From assembly GCA_024234365.1 (NCBI GenBank), contig JACKOK010000001.1, positions 879,073 through 943,072 of the forward strand: a DNA stretch of 64,000 nt, read 5' to 3'. Within the stretch, counting starts at the first letter, position 1. Each line of letters begins with the position of its first letter. This document shows positions 9,049 through 17,503 of this stretch, one piece after another. The notes under the pieces are model-generated. The model worked only from the letters and a program-made list of their open reading frames with translations, was not told the origin of the DNA and did not search any database. A program made the position numbers and the translations under genes. Source of the DNA: Pseudomonadales bacterium. Its GTDB lineage: Bacteria > Pseudomonadota > Gammaproteobacteria > Pseudomonadales > Pseudohongiellaceae.

Positions 9049-9738
9049 ATGTCCGCCACCCCGCTCAGCGCCATCCGCAACGCCCCGGTTCATCCCCTGC
9101 TGTGCCTGTATGCAGCGGATGCGCCCCAGCGTCCGGCCCTGGAAGCCTTTGTTCATGCGCGCTATGCCGACACCTATCAGGCCGATGTCACCCACTTTCT
9201 GCCCTATCTGCTGGCTACCCGTCATGAGGACAGCCTGCAGGGGGTGGTGGGCTTGCGCCCTGGGGCCAGTGGTGCGTTCTTTGTGGAACAGTATCTGGAT
9301 GCTCCGATCGAACAGATGATTGCCGCCAATCGCGGGCTCCCGGTGGATCGTTCCCAGATCATTGAAACCGGCAATCTGGCCGCGAACCGCGGCGGCAGCC
9401 AGCTGTTGTTTGTGGTGCTGACCGAGGTGCTGCACCGCGCGGGTTATCGCTGGATCACCTTTACCGCCACAGGGCAGGTGATTTCGCTGCTGCACAAGCT
9501 GTGTTTCGAGCCACAGGTACTTTGTGCGGCCGATCCACAGCGTCTGGGAGAGCAGCTGCGGGACTGGGGCACATACTATGATCAGCAGCCCTGTGTCGTG
9601 ATTGGCGACCTGCTGCCCGCCCACCAGACCCTGCAGCAGAATGAGTTTGTGCAGAAGCTGCTGGGTCTGTACGAAAATGAAATCGCAGAGCTGGCCGAGG
9701 TGCTGCGGGCCGCCCGGGAAACGCGCGAGCATGAATAA
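9049..9738 (+). CDS. Thermostable hemolysin family protein (T-hemolysin, PF12261-like)
   Basis: This 229-residue protein resembles the thermostable hemolysin (delta-VPH) family. It contains ETGNLAANRGGS at about residue 105, then a segment ending in ITFTATGQV and LLHKLCFEPQVL, a layout like GNAT acyltransferases. Despite the family name, a biosynthetic acyl-transfer role is at least as likely, because the gene heads an operon with an acyl ligase. There is no signal peptide. ATG 9049 is preferred over 9022 because GGAG lies 8 nt upstream and 9022 falls at the predicted transcription start. It overlaps the ligase gene by 8 nt. Confidence 0.78.
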   Translation: MSATPLSAIRNAPVHPLLCLYAADAPQRPALEAFVHARYADTYQADVTHFLPYLLATRHEDSLQGVVGLRPGASGAFFVEQYLDAPIEQMIAANRGLPVDRSQIIETGNLAANRGGSQLLFVVLTEVLHRAGYRWITFTATGQVISLLHKLCFEPQVLCAADPQRLGEQLRDWGTYYDQQPCVVIGDLLPAHQTLQQNEFVQKLLGLYENEIAELAEVLRAARETREHE

Positions 9739-11281
9739 ACTGTGGTCAGCCATTTGCCATCACGCCATGGCCATGCCCGATGGGGCTGCGCTGCAGACAT
9801 TTGACGGGGAATTGCAGGAGGCCCTGAGCTGGAAGCAGTTGAAGGCCAGCGCCGAAGCCATGGCGCATCGTCTGCGTGAGGACGCTGTCGGCGTACTGGC
9901 GCTGCAGGCGGGCAATGCCCCGACCTGGGTGCTGGCGGATATTGCCTGTAGCCTGCAGGACATCGTGCTGCTCCCGCTGCCCGGTTTTTTCTCTGCACAG
10001 CAGGTCCTGCATGCCCTGCGCAGCCTGCGCATCGATGCGGTGCTCACGGACCGACCTGCGGAGCTGGCCGGGCTGTGCGGGGAACAGTTCAGTCCGGCTG
10101 GCGAGCTGGCGGGCCTGGGCTATCTGCGGCGCAACCCGCAGTGGCAGGACGGCATGGACAACAGCGAACAGATTCCGCCTCATACCAGCAAGATCACGTT
10201 TACCTCCGGCTCCACCGGCACCCCCAAAGGGGTCTGCCTGAGTGCCGGGCAGATGCAGGCCGTTACCGGTTCCCTGCTGGATGCGACCGCCGGATGTGAT
10301 ATCGAGCGTCATCTCTGTGTGCTGCCCCTGGCGACCCTGCTGGAAAATATCGCAGGCGTGCACGCGCCCCTGCGGCGTGGAGCAACGGTCGTTCTGGCAC
10401 AGGAGAGTGCACTGGGGTTCAATGGTGCCTCGGGTTTCTCCCTGCCCACCTTTCTACATGCCCTGTCGGTCTGTCGTCCGGGTAGCATGATCCTGATTCC
10501 GCAGCTGCTTGAGGCCCTGGTGATGAGCTGCGATGCGGGCTGGCAGTTGCCGGATACCCTGCAGTTCATCGCCGTGGGAGGTGCCACCGTCAGCCCCGAT
10601 CTGCTCAGCCGTGCCTGGGCGCATGGCATGCCGGTTTATGAGGGCTATGGTTTGTCCGAGTGCGGTTCCGTGGTTTGCCTGAACCGGCCGGATGCCCATC
10701 GCAATGGCAGCCTGGGCAAGGTGTTGCCCCACACCCATGTGGAGATTGTGGACGACGAAATCGTGGTGACCGGGCCAGCCTATCTGGGCTATGTGGGTGA
10801 GCGGGACAGCTGGTGCGCCGATGCAGGAGTGCGCCGTGTGGCTACCGGCGATCTTGGCCGCTTCGACGACGAGGGGTATCTGTATTACCAGGGGCGCCGC
10901 AAGAACGTGCTGGTGTCCAGTTTCGGGCGCAATATCAGCCCCGAATGGGTGGAGGCTGAACTCAACGCACAGGGTGAGATTGCCGCGAGTGTGGTGTTCG
11001 GCGATTCCCGACCCTATTGCGTGGCGCTTGTTGCTGCCAGCAGCCCCGCCGTTTCCGATGCCGCGCTGGCGGCTGCAGTGGCGCGTGCCAATGCGCGTTT
11101 GCCGGCCTATGCCCAGGCGCGTCGCTGGGTGCGCCTGACACAGCCGCTGGTGCGCGGCAGTGGTCGTGATGACGATCTGGTGACCAGCAATGGACGCCCG
11201 CGTCGGGCTCAGATTTTTACGCACTTTCAGCGGGAGCTGGAAGCGCTGTACGCAAATGATAGCTATACCGAAGCCGTTTAA
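9731..11281 (+). CDS. AMP-binding ligase (acyl-CoA synthetase-like)
   Basis: This 516-residue member of the ANL superfamily activates carboxylic acids as acyl-adenylates. The P-loop TSGSTGTPKG (about residues 158-168), YGLSECG, and the hinge TGDLGRFDDEGY followed by GRRKNVLVSSFGRNISPEWVE are intact. At the C-terminus the usual catalytic Lys of the A10 motif (NGK) reads N487-G488-R489, so the adenylating/thioester Lys appears to be Arg. The real start is ATG 9731 inside the end of the hemolysin-like gene, and the TAA overlaps the next possible ATG by 1 nt. No carrier protein is encoded nearby, so CoA, an amine or a small acceptor is plausible. Confidence 0.85.
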   Translation: MNKLWSAICHHAMAMPDGAALQTFDGELQEALSWKQLKASAEAMAHRLREDAVGVLALQAGNAPTWVLADIACSLQDIVLLPLPGFFSAQQVLHALRSLRIDAVLTDRPAELAGLCGEQFSPAGELAGLGYLRRNPQWQDGMDNSEQIPPHTSKITFTSGSTGTPKGVCLSAGQMQAVTGSLLDATAGCDIERHLCVLPLATLLENIAGVHAPLRRGATVVLAQESALGFNGASGFSLPTFLHALSVCRPGSMILIPQLLEALVMSCDAGWQLPDTLQFIAVGGATVSPDLLSRAWAHGMPVYEGYGLSECGSVVCLNRPDAHRNGSLGKVLPHTHVEIVDDEIVVTGPAYLGYVGERDSWCADAGVRRVATGDLGRFDDEGYLYYQGRRKNVLVSSFGRNISPEWVEAELNAQGEIAASVVFGDSRPYCVALVAASSPAVSDAALAAAVARANARLPAYAQARRWVRLTQPLVRGSGRDDDLVTSNGRPRRAQIFTHFQRELEALYANDSYTEAV

Positions 11282-11298
11282 TGAAAGGGGAGCCTTCC

Positions 11299-11976
11299 AT
11301 GTTTTATGACACGCTGAAAGCCGCTACGGAAGCGGAGCGTCAACAACTGGTCAGCAGTGAAATCATCGAGCGTTGCATGGCCCGTAATGTGACGCTGAAG
11401 GAATATGTGGATTACCTGACCCAGGCCTATCATCACGTCAAGTACACGGTTCCCCTGCTCATGGCGGTGGGTTCGCGTCTGTCCGATGAATACGAATGGC
11501 TGCGCGTTGCCGTGGCGGAATATATCGAGGAAGAGATCGGGCATCAGGAGTGGATTCTGAACGATATCGCCGCCTGTGGGGCAGACAAGGAGGCGGTGCG
11601 CAACAGCAGGCCGGCGCCTGAAACCGAGCTGATGGTGGCCTATGCCTTTGACATGGTCAATCGTCGCAACCCGATCGGATTCTTCGGCATGGTGCATGTG
11701 CTGGAGGGAACCAGTGTCAATCTGGCGGACTACGCTGCCGATCAGATCAAGGCCGCGCTCGATCTTCCGGAACAGGCGTTCAGTTATCTGCGCTCCCATG
11801 GCAGCATTGATCAATCCCATATTCAGCATCTTGAAATGCTGATGAACCGGTTTACGGATCCGCAGCTGCAGGAGTTGCTGATTCACAGCACCCGGATGTT
11901 CTACCGGCTCTACAAGGGCGTGTTTGACAGCGTTCCGCGTATGCAGGCGGACGGCAACGTTCAGGATGCCGCCTGA
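11299..11976 (+). CDS. Haem-oxygenase-like diiron (HDO/TenA-fold) iron-containing redox protein
   Basis: This 225-residue all-helical protein has the TenA/PqqC/HDO fold. A complete set of putative iron ligands is visible: E79-x2-H82, E136, and H167-x3-D171-x2-H174, the pattern of haem-oxygenase-like diiron oxidases and oxygenases (UndA, BesC, CADD class). Such enzymes use O2 to desaturate, decarboxylate or N-oxygenate acids and amines. The substrate here is unknown, but the preceding ligase suggests an acyl compound. The start at 11299 has GGGGA 7-8 nt upstream; ATG 11281, coupled to the ligase stop, is an alternative. Confidence 0.82.
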   Translation: MFYDTLKAATEAERQQLVSSEIIERCMARNVTLKEYVDYLTQAYHHVKYTVPLLMAVGSRLSDEYEWLRVAVAEYIEEEIGHQEWILNDIAACGADKEAVRNSRPAPETELMVAYAFDMVNRRNPIGFFGMVHVLEGTSVNLADYAADQIKAALDLPEQAFSYLRSHGSIDQSHIQHLEMLMNRFTDPQLQELLIHSTRMFYRLYKGVFDSVPRMQADGNVQDAA

Positions 11977-11985
11977 GGAGGAACT

Positions 11986-12834
11986 ATGCAGCTTGCAGGG
12001 AAGACAGTTCTGCTGACAGGCGCGAGCGGTGGCATTGGTCGTTGTCTGGCCTTGCAACTGGCGCAGGCCGGTGCTCGTCTCATTCTGGTCGGGCGTGGGC
12101 TCAAAACGCTGGAGGCGCTGTGCGCCAGCCTGGCTCCTGTGGATCAGCCTCATCGCACGCTGGTGGCCGATCTGCGCCAGCAGAGCGAACGCGAAGCGCT
12201 GGCCGTGATCTGCAGCGATCTGCAGGTGGATATTCTCATCAACAACGCCGGTGCAGGAGAGTTCAACTGGCTGGAGGACTCCAGCAGCGAGGCAATCACG
12301 GATCTGCTGGAACTGAATCTGAATGTGCCCATTCAGTTGACGCGCCTGTTGCTGCCGGTGTTGAAGACGCGCCCCGAGGCTGCCGTGATCAACATCGGCT
12401 CCGCACTGGGCAGCATCGGCTACCCAGGCTACAGCGTTTACAGTGCGAGCAAGTTCGGCTTGCGGGGTTTCAGCGAAGCGCTGCGCCGGGAACTGGCAGA
12501 CACCGCCGTGCAGGTAATGCATCTGTCCCCGCGTGCCACGCGCACCGCCTTGAACAGTAATCGCGTGGTGGCCATGAACGAGGCGATGGGCGTGGCAATG
12601 GATGCGCCCGAGTATGTGGCCCGTACGTTGGTGGAGCGCATTCGGGAGGATCGCTGGTCGGCCCAGGTGCTGGGTTGGCCGGAACGTTTTTATGCCTGGG
12701 TCAACGCCTGTGCTCCCGCGATGACGGACGGATCCATCCGTAAGCAGTTGGCCCGCATACGCGGCTTTGCACAAAACAGTGATAATCGGCAGGGCCGCAA
12801 GGCCGGGGTTTCCCATACAGGAGAGGCATCATGA
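11986..12834 (+). CDS. Short-chain dehydrogenase/reductase
   Basis: This is a classical SDR of 282 residues. It has the nucleotide site TGASGGIG at 11-18, NNAG at 86-89, the catalytic Ser near 139, and Y152-x3-K156. The cofactor is NAD(P)H; R37 after the second strand (LVGRG) suggests NADPH. It may reduce or oxidise an acyl-derived ketone, aldehyde or alcohol made by the neighbouring ligase and diiron protein (inference from operon position). GAGGAGG precedes the ATG. Its stop overlaps the next start (ATGA), so translation is coupled to the TPR protein. Confidence 0.9.
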   Translation: MQLAGKTVLLTGASGGIGRCLALQLAQAGARLILVGRGLKTLEALCASLAPVDQPHRTLVADLRQQSEREALAVICSDLQVDILINNAGAGEFNWLEDSSSEAITDLLELNLNVPIQLTRLLLPVLKTRPEAAVINIGSALGSIGYPGYSVYSASKFGLRGFSEALRRELADTAVQVMHLSPRATRTALNSNRVVAMNEAMGVAMDAPEYVARTLVERIREDRWSAQVLGWPERFYAWVNACAPAMTDGSIRKQLARIRGFAQNSDNRQGRKAGVSHTGEAS

Positions 12835-13478
12835 AAAAACCAGTCATAGCAATCATTCTTGGGCTTGCGTACACGCTGCTTTCATCAGCGCTGGTGCACG
12901 CACAGGCGAATGCCGAGGTGACGGGCCTGCAGCAGCGCTGGGCGGAGGTGAATTACCTGCTGGAAGGCAAGAGCCAGGTGGAAGCCTTCAATACCCTGAT
13001 AGACGATGCCGAAAAGGTGACGCGCAGCCAGAGCAACAGCGCGGATGCCTGGATCTGGAGTGGTATCATTCGTTCCAGTTACGCCGGGGCAAAGGGTGGG
13101 CTGGGTGCCCTGTCAGCGGCCAAGGCGGCGAAGGCAGATTTTGAAAAGGCCATGAGCATCAATGCCGATGCCATGGACGGCTCTGCCTATACCAGCCTCG
13201 GAGTGCTTTATCTGAATGTTCCAGGCTGGCCTGTGGGCTTCGGGGATGAGGACAAGGGCGTGGAGCTGCTCAAAAAAGGGCTTGAATTGTCACCCAACGG
13301 TATCGATGCAAACTATTTTTATGCAGAATACCTCTTCAAACAGAAGCAGGACGACGATGCCACCCGCTATCTGAACCGTGCCATGAGTGCGCCCGCCCGT
13401 CCGGGCCGTGAACTGGCGGATCAGGGGCGTCGGGCAGAGATCGAGCAGATCCTGCAGCAAATCGAGGCAAGACACTGA
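12831..13478 (+). CDS. Exported TPR-repeat protein
   Basis: This 215-residue protein has a clear signal peptide (residues 1-25, ending HAQA) and helical TPR-like repeats. Examples are the segment with FEKAMSINADAMDGSAYTSL and the later KGLELSPNGIDANYFYAEYL. TPR proteins are scaffolds with no enzymatic motif. Position between the biosynthetic-like genes and the two-component system suggests a periplasmic partner or reporter for the pathway, but nothing more specific can be seen. It starts inside the SDR stop codon, with AGGAG about 9 nt upstream. Confidence 0.75.
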   Translation: MKKPVIAIILGLAYTLLSSALVHAQANAEVTGLQQRWAEVNYLLEGKSQVEAFNTLIDDAEKVTRSQSNSADAWIWSGIIRSSYAGAKGGLGALSAAKAAKADFEKAMSINADAMDGSAYTSLGVLYLNVPGWPVGFGDEDKGVELLKKGLELSPNGIDANYFYAEYLFKQKQDDDATRYLNRAMSAPARPGRELADQGRRAEIEQILQQIEARH

Positions 13479-13493
13479 CAACGAGGGCACGCC

Positions 13494-14165
13494 ATGCAGG
13501 TGTTGCTGGTTGAAGACAATACACTGCTGGCCAATGCCGTCATGAAAACCCTGAAGGCGGCCGGTTTCAGCGTGAACCATGTGGACAGCGGCAAGCGCGC
13601 GCTGACGGCCATTCGCAGTACGAAACCGGATATTGTGGTGCTGGATCTCGGCCTTCCCGACCTGGATGGTCTGGACGTGCTGCGCAGTGCCCGCGAACAG
13701 GGTTTCAGTAACCCGGTGCTGATCCTGACAGCCCGGGATACGACATCGGACAAGATTCTGGGGCTGGACGCAGGTGCCGATGATTATCTCGCCAAGCCCT
13801 TCGAGATCGACGAGCTGCTGGCGCGCCTGCGTGCCATGGAGCGGCGTCTGAGCAATGTCCGCAACCCGTTTATCACGATCGGAGAGGTCAGTATCGATAC
13901 CAGCAGTCACGAGGTATCGGTGAACGGAGAAAGCATCAGCACCTCCCGCCGCGAGTACATGCTGCTCAAGGCCTTGATGGAGAGTGCCAACAAGATACAG
14001 ACGCGTGACTCCCTCGACAGCAAGCTGTACAGCTGGGGCGAGGAAGTCAGCAGCAATGCCGTGGAAGTGCATATCCATAATCTGCGCAAGAAGCTGCCGG
14101 CAGGGTTTATCCAGACCGTGCGGGGAGTGGGCTATGTGGTGCGCAGACAGGCGGAGGCCGGATAG
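13494..14165 (+). CDS. OmpR-family response regulator (PmrA/QseB-like)
   Basis: This 223-residue two-domain regulator has a receiver domain (residues 1-115) with phospho-acceptor D51, acidic pair E7/D8, T79 and K101, then a winged-helix DNA-binding domain ending in VHIHNLRKKL and VRGVGYV. The overall pattern fits the PmrA/QseB/BasR branch of OmpR regulators, which bind direct repeats of CTTAA-type half-sites. Two such boxes occur in this window (8983 and 17504), upstream of its own operon and of the adjacent one, so autoregulation is likely. The kinase gene follows after 6 nt. Confidence 0.92.
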   Translation: MQVLLVEDNTLLANAVMKTLKAAGFSVNHVDSGKRALTAIRSTKPDIVVLDLGLPDLDGLDVLRSAREQGFSNPVLILTARDTTSDKILGLDAGADDYLAKPFEIDELLARLRAMERRLSNVRNPFITIGEVSIDTSSHEVSVNGESISTSRREYMLLKALMESANKIQTRDSLDSKLYSWGEEVSSNAVEVHIHNLRKKLPAGFIQTVRGVGYVVRRQAEAG

Positions 14166-14171
14166 AGCCCC

Positions 14172-15545
14172 ATGGCCTCCATCCGCGTCTTTCTGACCCT
14201 GACCCTGATCGCCATCATTGTGTTGGTGAGTTTTCTGTCGTCCCTGCGCGGCTACCGCCAGAGCATGGTGGAGGCCGAAACGCTGTTTGACATGCAGCTG
14301 CAGGAGCACGCCAAACTGCTCAGCCTGATCACAATCAATCGTGGTCAGGTTGTCGAGGGGCTGTTGCTGCCGCGACAGGCGGATGCGCAGCTGAGCGCCC
14401 AGAGCCTGATTGCCTACCAGGTGTTTAACGAGGAGGGCGCTTTGCTGCTGCGCTCCGTGGCCGCTCCCAATACGCCGATGAGTCCGCGTGAGGTGGGTTA
14501 TTCGGATCGTAATTTCAACGGCTACCGCTGGCGCGTGCTGGTGGTCTGGGATCAGCTCGACGGGCATTGGGTGATGGTGGCCCAGCGTCTCGATGTGCGT
14601 TATGAGCTGGCAGAGAGTGTGATTCTGGAGGCCGTGGTGCCAACGGTACTGGGCGTGCCGCTGGCCGCCCTGTTGATCTGGTTTATCGTGGGTTATGGTT
14701 TGCGCCCGATCCGGCAACTGGCGAAGGAAGTGCGTTCACGCGAGGTCTCCGACCTTAGTCCGGTACGCCTGGACAATGTGCCGCGCGAGCTGACCCCGCT
14801 GACGGTGTCCACCAACGATTTGCTGCGGCGCCTGCAGTCCTCGTTCAACCGAGAAAAGCGTTTCGCTGCCGATGCCGCCCATGAGCTGCGCACGCCCATC
14901 AGTATTCTCAAGGTGCAGGTACACAACCTGCTGGCCGAGCTGGAAGCCCCCAATGCCACGGCGGAGGAGCTGCGGCAGGGCATCGATGCCATGGGGCATC
15001 TGGTGGAGCAGATACTGGTGCTGAACCGGACGGCACCCGATCAGTACATGGTGCAGTTTGTGCCAGTCGATCTGTACGCGCTGGCGCAGGAGGTGATCAG
15101 CAGCGAGTATGAGCAGATTCTGGAACGTGAGCAGCACTTCGATCTGGAGGGTGGGCCTGGCCTGGTGGCAGGGGATGCTACTGCGCTGCGCTCCCTGATG
15201 CTGAACCTGATCGGCAATGCCTCGAAATATTCGCCGCAGGGGGCGCATATCCGCATGCGGGTGAGGACCGACCGCAAGGAGACAATTCTGCAGGTGGAGG
15301 ACTCCGGCCCCGGAATCCCGGAGTCCTATCGCGAGCGGGTGTTTGACCGCTTCTACCGCCTGGATGGGGATCGCCATGCTTCCGGAGTGAGTGGTTCCGG
15401 GCTGGGGCTGGCGATCGTCAAACATATTGTGGAGATGCACGGCGGGCACATCCGGCTCTCGCAGTCCCGTGAACTGGGGGGCTTATGTGTCACGATTCTG
15501 TTCAAGCCTTTGGCGCAAGAAAAACCAGAAGGAAAAAAAGCATGA
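14172..15545 (+). CDS. Membrane sensor histidine kinase (PmrB/QseC-like)
   Basis: This 457-residue inner-membrane kinase is the likely partner of the preceding regulator. TM1 spans about residues 7-24 and TM2 about 156-176, enclosing a sensor region of roughly 130 residues. Then come a HAMP-like linker, the H box FAADAAHELRTP with H237, the N box with N345/N349, and G boxes DSGPGIP and GSGLGLAIVK. The sensed signal is unknown. Coupling of its stop to a cupredoxin and then an FTR1 permease suggests iron or copper. There is an ELAE sequence (ExxE) beside TM2, but it is not clearly a metal site. Confidence 0.92.
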   Translation: MASIRVFLTLTLIAIIVLVSFLSSLRGYRQSMVEAETLFDMQLQEHAKLLSLITINRGQVVEGLLLPRQADAQLSAQSLIAYQVFNEEGALLLRSVAAPNTPMSPREVGYSDRNFNGYRWRVLVVWDQLDGHWVMVAQRLDVRYELAESVILEAVVPTVLGVPLAALLIWFIVGYGLRPIRQLAKEVRSREVSDLSPVRLDNVPRELTPLTVSTNDLLRRLQSSFNREKRFAADAAHELRTPISILKVQVHNLLAELEAPNATAEELRQGIDAMGHLVEQILVLNRTAPDQYMVQFVPVDLYALAQEVISSEYEQILEREQHFDLEGGPGLVAGDATALRSLMLNLIGNASKYSPQGAHIRMRVRTDRKETILQVEDSGPGIPESYRERVFDRFYRLDGDRHASGVSGSGLGLAIVKHIVEMHGGHIRLSQSRELGGLCVTILFKPLAQEKPEGKKA

Positions 15546-15904
15546 AGGAAATACTGACTCCTTGCCCTCACCTGCACAGGCGCTGGCGCAGCGTGCTGTT
15601 GTTCCTGCTATGGAGCATCGCCCCCTGGAGCCATGCTCAGACCCCGGTGTTCGAGATCGAGATTCGGGAGCATCTGTTTTTCCCTGCGGAACTGGTGATT
15701 CCCGCCAACCAGAAAGTCAAACTGATCATCTACAACCGTGACGATACCCCGGAAGAGTTCGAGAGCTATGAGCTGAACCGGGAAAAGGTCATTGTGGGCA
15801 ACAGCCAGGGCGTGGTTTTCATCGGTCCGCTGAAACCGGGCGAGTACCCCTTTTTCGGTGAGTTCAATATGAAGACCGCTTTGGGCAAGATCATTGCGGA
15901 ATGA
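15542..15904 (+). CDS. Periplasmic cupredoxin-domain protein
   Basis: This 120-residue protein has a signal peptide ending about residue 32 (SHAQ) and one cupredoxin beta-sandwich (FEIEIREHLFFPAEL, GPLKPGEYPFFGEF). The Cys of a type I copper site is missing; H44 and a Met near 110 remain. This matches the cupredoxin domains found with FTR1 or EfeO iron importers, where they help oxidise or pass iron to the permease. It starts inside the kinase stop (ATGA) and is followed 19 nt later by the FTR1 gene, so a shared function is likely. Confidence 0.8.
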   Translation: MKEILTPCPHLHRRWRSVLLFLLWSIAPWSHAQTPVFEIEIREHLFFPAELVIPANQKVKLIIYNRDDTPEEFESYELNREKVIVGNSQGVVFIGPLKPGEYPFFGEFNMKTALGKIIAE

Positions 15905-15923
15905 GGGTAGGAGACACAGGGAT

Positions 15924-16730
15924 ATGACAGATGCCGTGGTGATTGTGTTGCGGGAAGTCCTGGAGGCCATGCTGCTGATCTGCATGCTGATGGCGACCTC
16001 CACCGCCATGGGTTATCGTTTTCGCTGGATGCTGGGGGGGCTTGCGCTGGGGGTAGGCGGCGCTACGCTCTATGCGCTGGGTCTGGAGCAGATTTCCATG
16101 GCCTTTGAGGGTTTCGGGCAGGAGTATGTGAACTCGGCCCTGTTGGTTGGTATTGCCGTTTTGCTGGCAACGCACAATTTCCTTGCGGTCTTTCAACTGC
16201 GCAATCCCTCTGTAATGCTGGCTTACCGGACCCTGATGCTGACCTTCGTCGTCATGGTGGCGATGGCGATTACCCGGGAAGGGGCGGAAATCTATCTCTA
16301 TGCCTATTCCTATGGCGTGCTTGCCGGCAATATCACCGCCGTTTTTTCCGGAGGCGTTATCGGGCTCGGAATCGGGCTCAGCGTGGGTACCTTCTTCTAT
16401 TACGGGTTGCGTTCACTTGCGCGCCGCCCGCGCCTGATCGTCTGTTGCGGGGTTTCCCTGGTGCTGGGTGCCAGCATGATGGGCCAGGCATCGGTCTATC
16501 TGTCCCAGGCGGATGTGCTGCCCTATCAGGAACCTTTATGGGACAGCAGTGGTCTGTTCGAAGAGTCGTCCCTGATGGGCGAATTGCTGCGCGCAACGCT
16601 GGGCTATGAGGCGCAGCCCACCCTGAATCAGGTGTCGCTCTATTTGAGCTCGGTCATTGTCTCCATCCTGGCAATGCTGGCAGCATGGCGCTTGCACCGC
16701 TTACCTGAACCCGCTCGCGGAGGAGAATGA
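15924..16730 (+). CDS. FTR1-family iron permease
   Basis: This 268-residue inner-membrane protein has about seven hydrophobic helices. Both hallmark iron-binding REXXE motifs of the Ftr1/EfeU family are visible: R10-E-V-L-E14 in the first helix and R118-E-G-A-E122 in the fourth. These proteins import iron, often after oxidation by a periplasmic partner, here probably the upstream cupredoxin. ATG 15924 is chosen over an upstream in-frame ATG at 15894 because it begins the first helix and follows AGGAG. One nucleotide separates its stop from the next ATG. Confidence 0.88.
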   Translation: MTDAVVIVLREVLEAMLLICMLMATSTAMGYRFRWMLGGLALGVGGATLYALGLEQISMAFEGFGQEYVNSALLVGIAVLLATHNFLAVFQLRNPSVMLAYRTLMLTFVVMVAMAITREGAEIYLYAYSYGVLAGNITAVFSGGVIGLGIGLSVGTFFYYGLRSLARRPRLIVCCGVSLVLGASMMGQASVYLSQADVLPYQEPLWDSSGLFEESSLMGELLRATLGYEAQPTLNQVSLYLSSVIVSILAMLAAWRLHRLPEPARGGE

Positions 16731-16731
16731 G

Positions 16732-17460
16732 ATGCGAAGTAAAAGGATCGCAGTGGCTGTGCTGCTCAGTGCGCTCAGTGGCAGTGGCCAGGTCCTGGCA
16801 GATAACCCCTTGCACCATAATGGCGTGGGCCGTATTTATGACCCCTATGTTCAGGCTACCGAGAAGGAGCTGGAGTTTCGCTCTCTCTATCAGTGGGATG
16901 ATTCGGCGGTAGAGGATGGTGTCATGTACCAGCGCCTGGGCTATGGCTTCTCGGTCAATGACCGGGTTTTCGCCGAAGCCTATGCCATTGCCTCCCGTTT
17001 TCCCGACAAGTCTCTGGCCATCGAAGCCTATGAGCTGGAAGCCAAGGTGCAGTTGACGGAGCAGGGCGAGTACAACGCCGATTGGGGGCTGCTGGTGGAA
17101 TATGAGCGTGAACTCAGCGAGAGCATCGCCGAGATCGCGGCAACGCTGATCAGCACCCGTCAGTGGGGAGACTGGGTGGGAACGGTGAATGTGGGGCTGG
17201 AGTACGAGTTCGGCTCGGATATCACGGACGAGATCGATCGTTATCTCAACGCCCAGTGGCGTTACCGCTACTCGCCGGCACTGGAGCCTGGCGTGGAGTT
17301 CTATGCGGATGAATACACTCGCGGGATCGGCCCCGTTGTGGCCGGCACGGTGCGGGGGCAGGGGCGACGCAAATGGACCTGGGAGGCGGGGCTGATTGCG
17401 CCGCTGAATGACACCACGCCGGATTCGACCTTTCGCTTCCTGCTGGAATACGAGTTTTGA
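16732..17460 (+). CDS. Putative outer-membrane beta-barrel protein
   Basis: This 242-residue exported protein has a signal peptide (cleavage near residue 23 after VLA), alternating aromatic/polar strands throughout, and a C-terminal Phe (LEYEF), the usual sorting signal of outer-membrane barrels. No enzyme motif is visible. GGAGGAG lies 6 nt before the ATG, and the gene follows the FTR1 gene by 1 nt. It may be the outer-membrane part of the iron-related set, or a barrel unrelated to metal; the family is not recognised with certainty. Confidence 0.65.
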   Translation: MRSKRIAVAVLLSALSGSGQVLADNPLHHNGVGRIYDPYVQATEKELEFRSLYQWDDSAVEDGVMYQRLGYGFSVNDRVFAEAYAIASRFPDKSLAIEAYELEAKVQLTEQGEYNADWGLLVEYERELSESIAEIAATLISTRQWGDWVGTVNVGLEYEFGSDITDEIDRYLNAQWRYRYSPALEPGVEFYADEYTRGIGPVVAGTVRGQGRRKWTWEAGLIAPLNDTTPDSTFRFLLEYEF

Positions 17461-17503
17461 GTCCTCGCAAGGACTGAATGTCTGCCTGATGAATCAGAGG
17501 CTC

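Noticed and set aside
14316..14625. ExxE iron-sensing motif in the kinase periplasmic domain
   Set aside because: Only ELAE directly beside the second membrane helix fits, not within the sensor core, so metal sensing cannot be claimed from it.
17460..17475. AGTCCT-CGCA-AGGACT hairpin after the outer-membrane-like gene, considered as a terminator
   Set aside because: Only 6 bp, no T tract; too weak to call, so readthrough into the sulfatase unit is possible.
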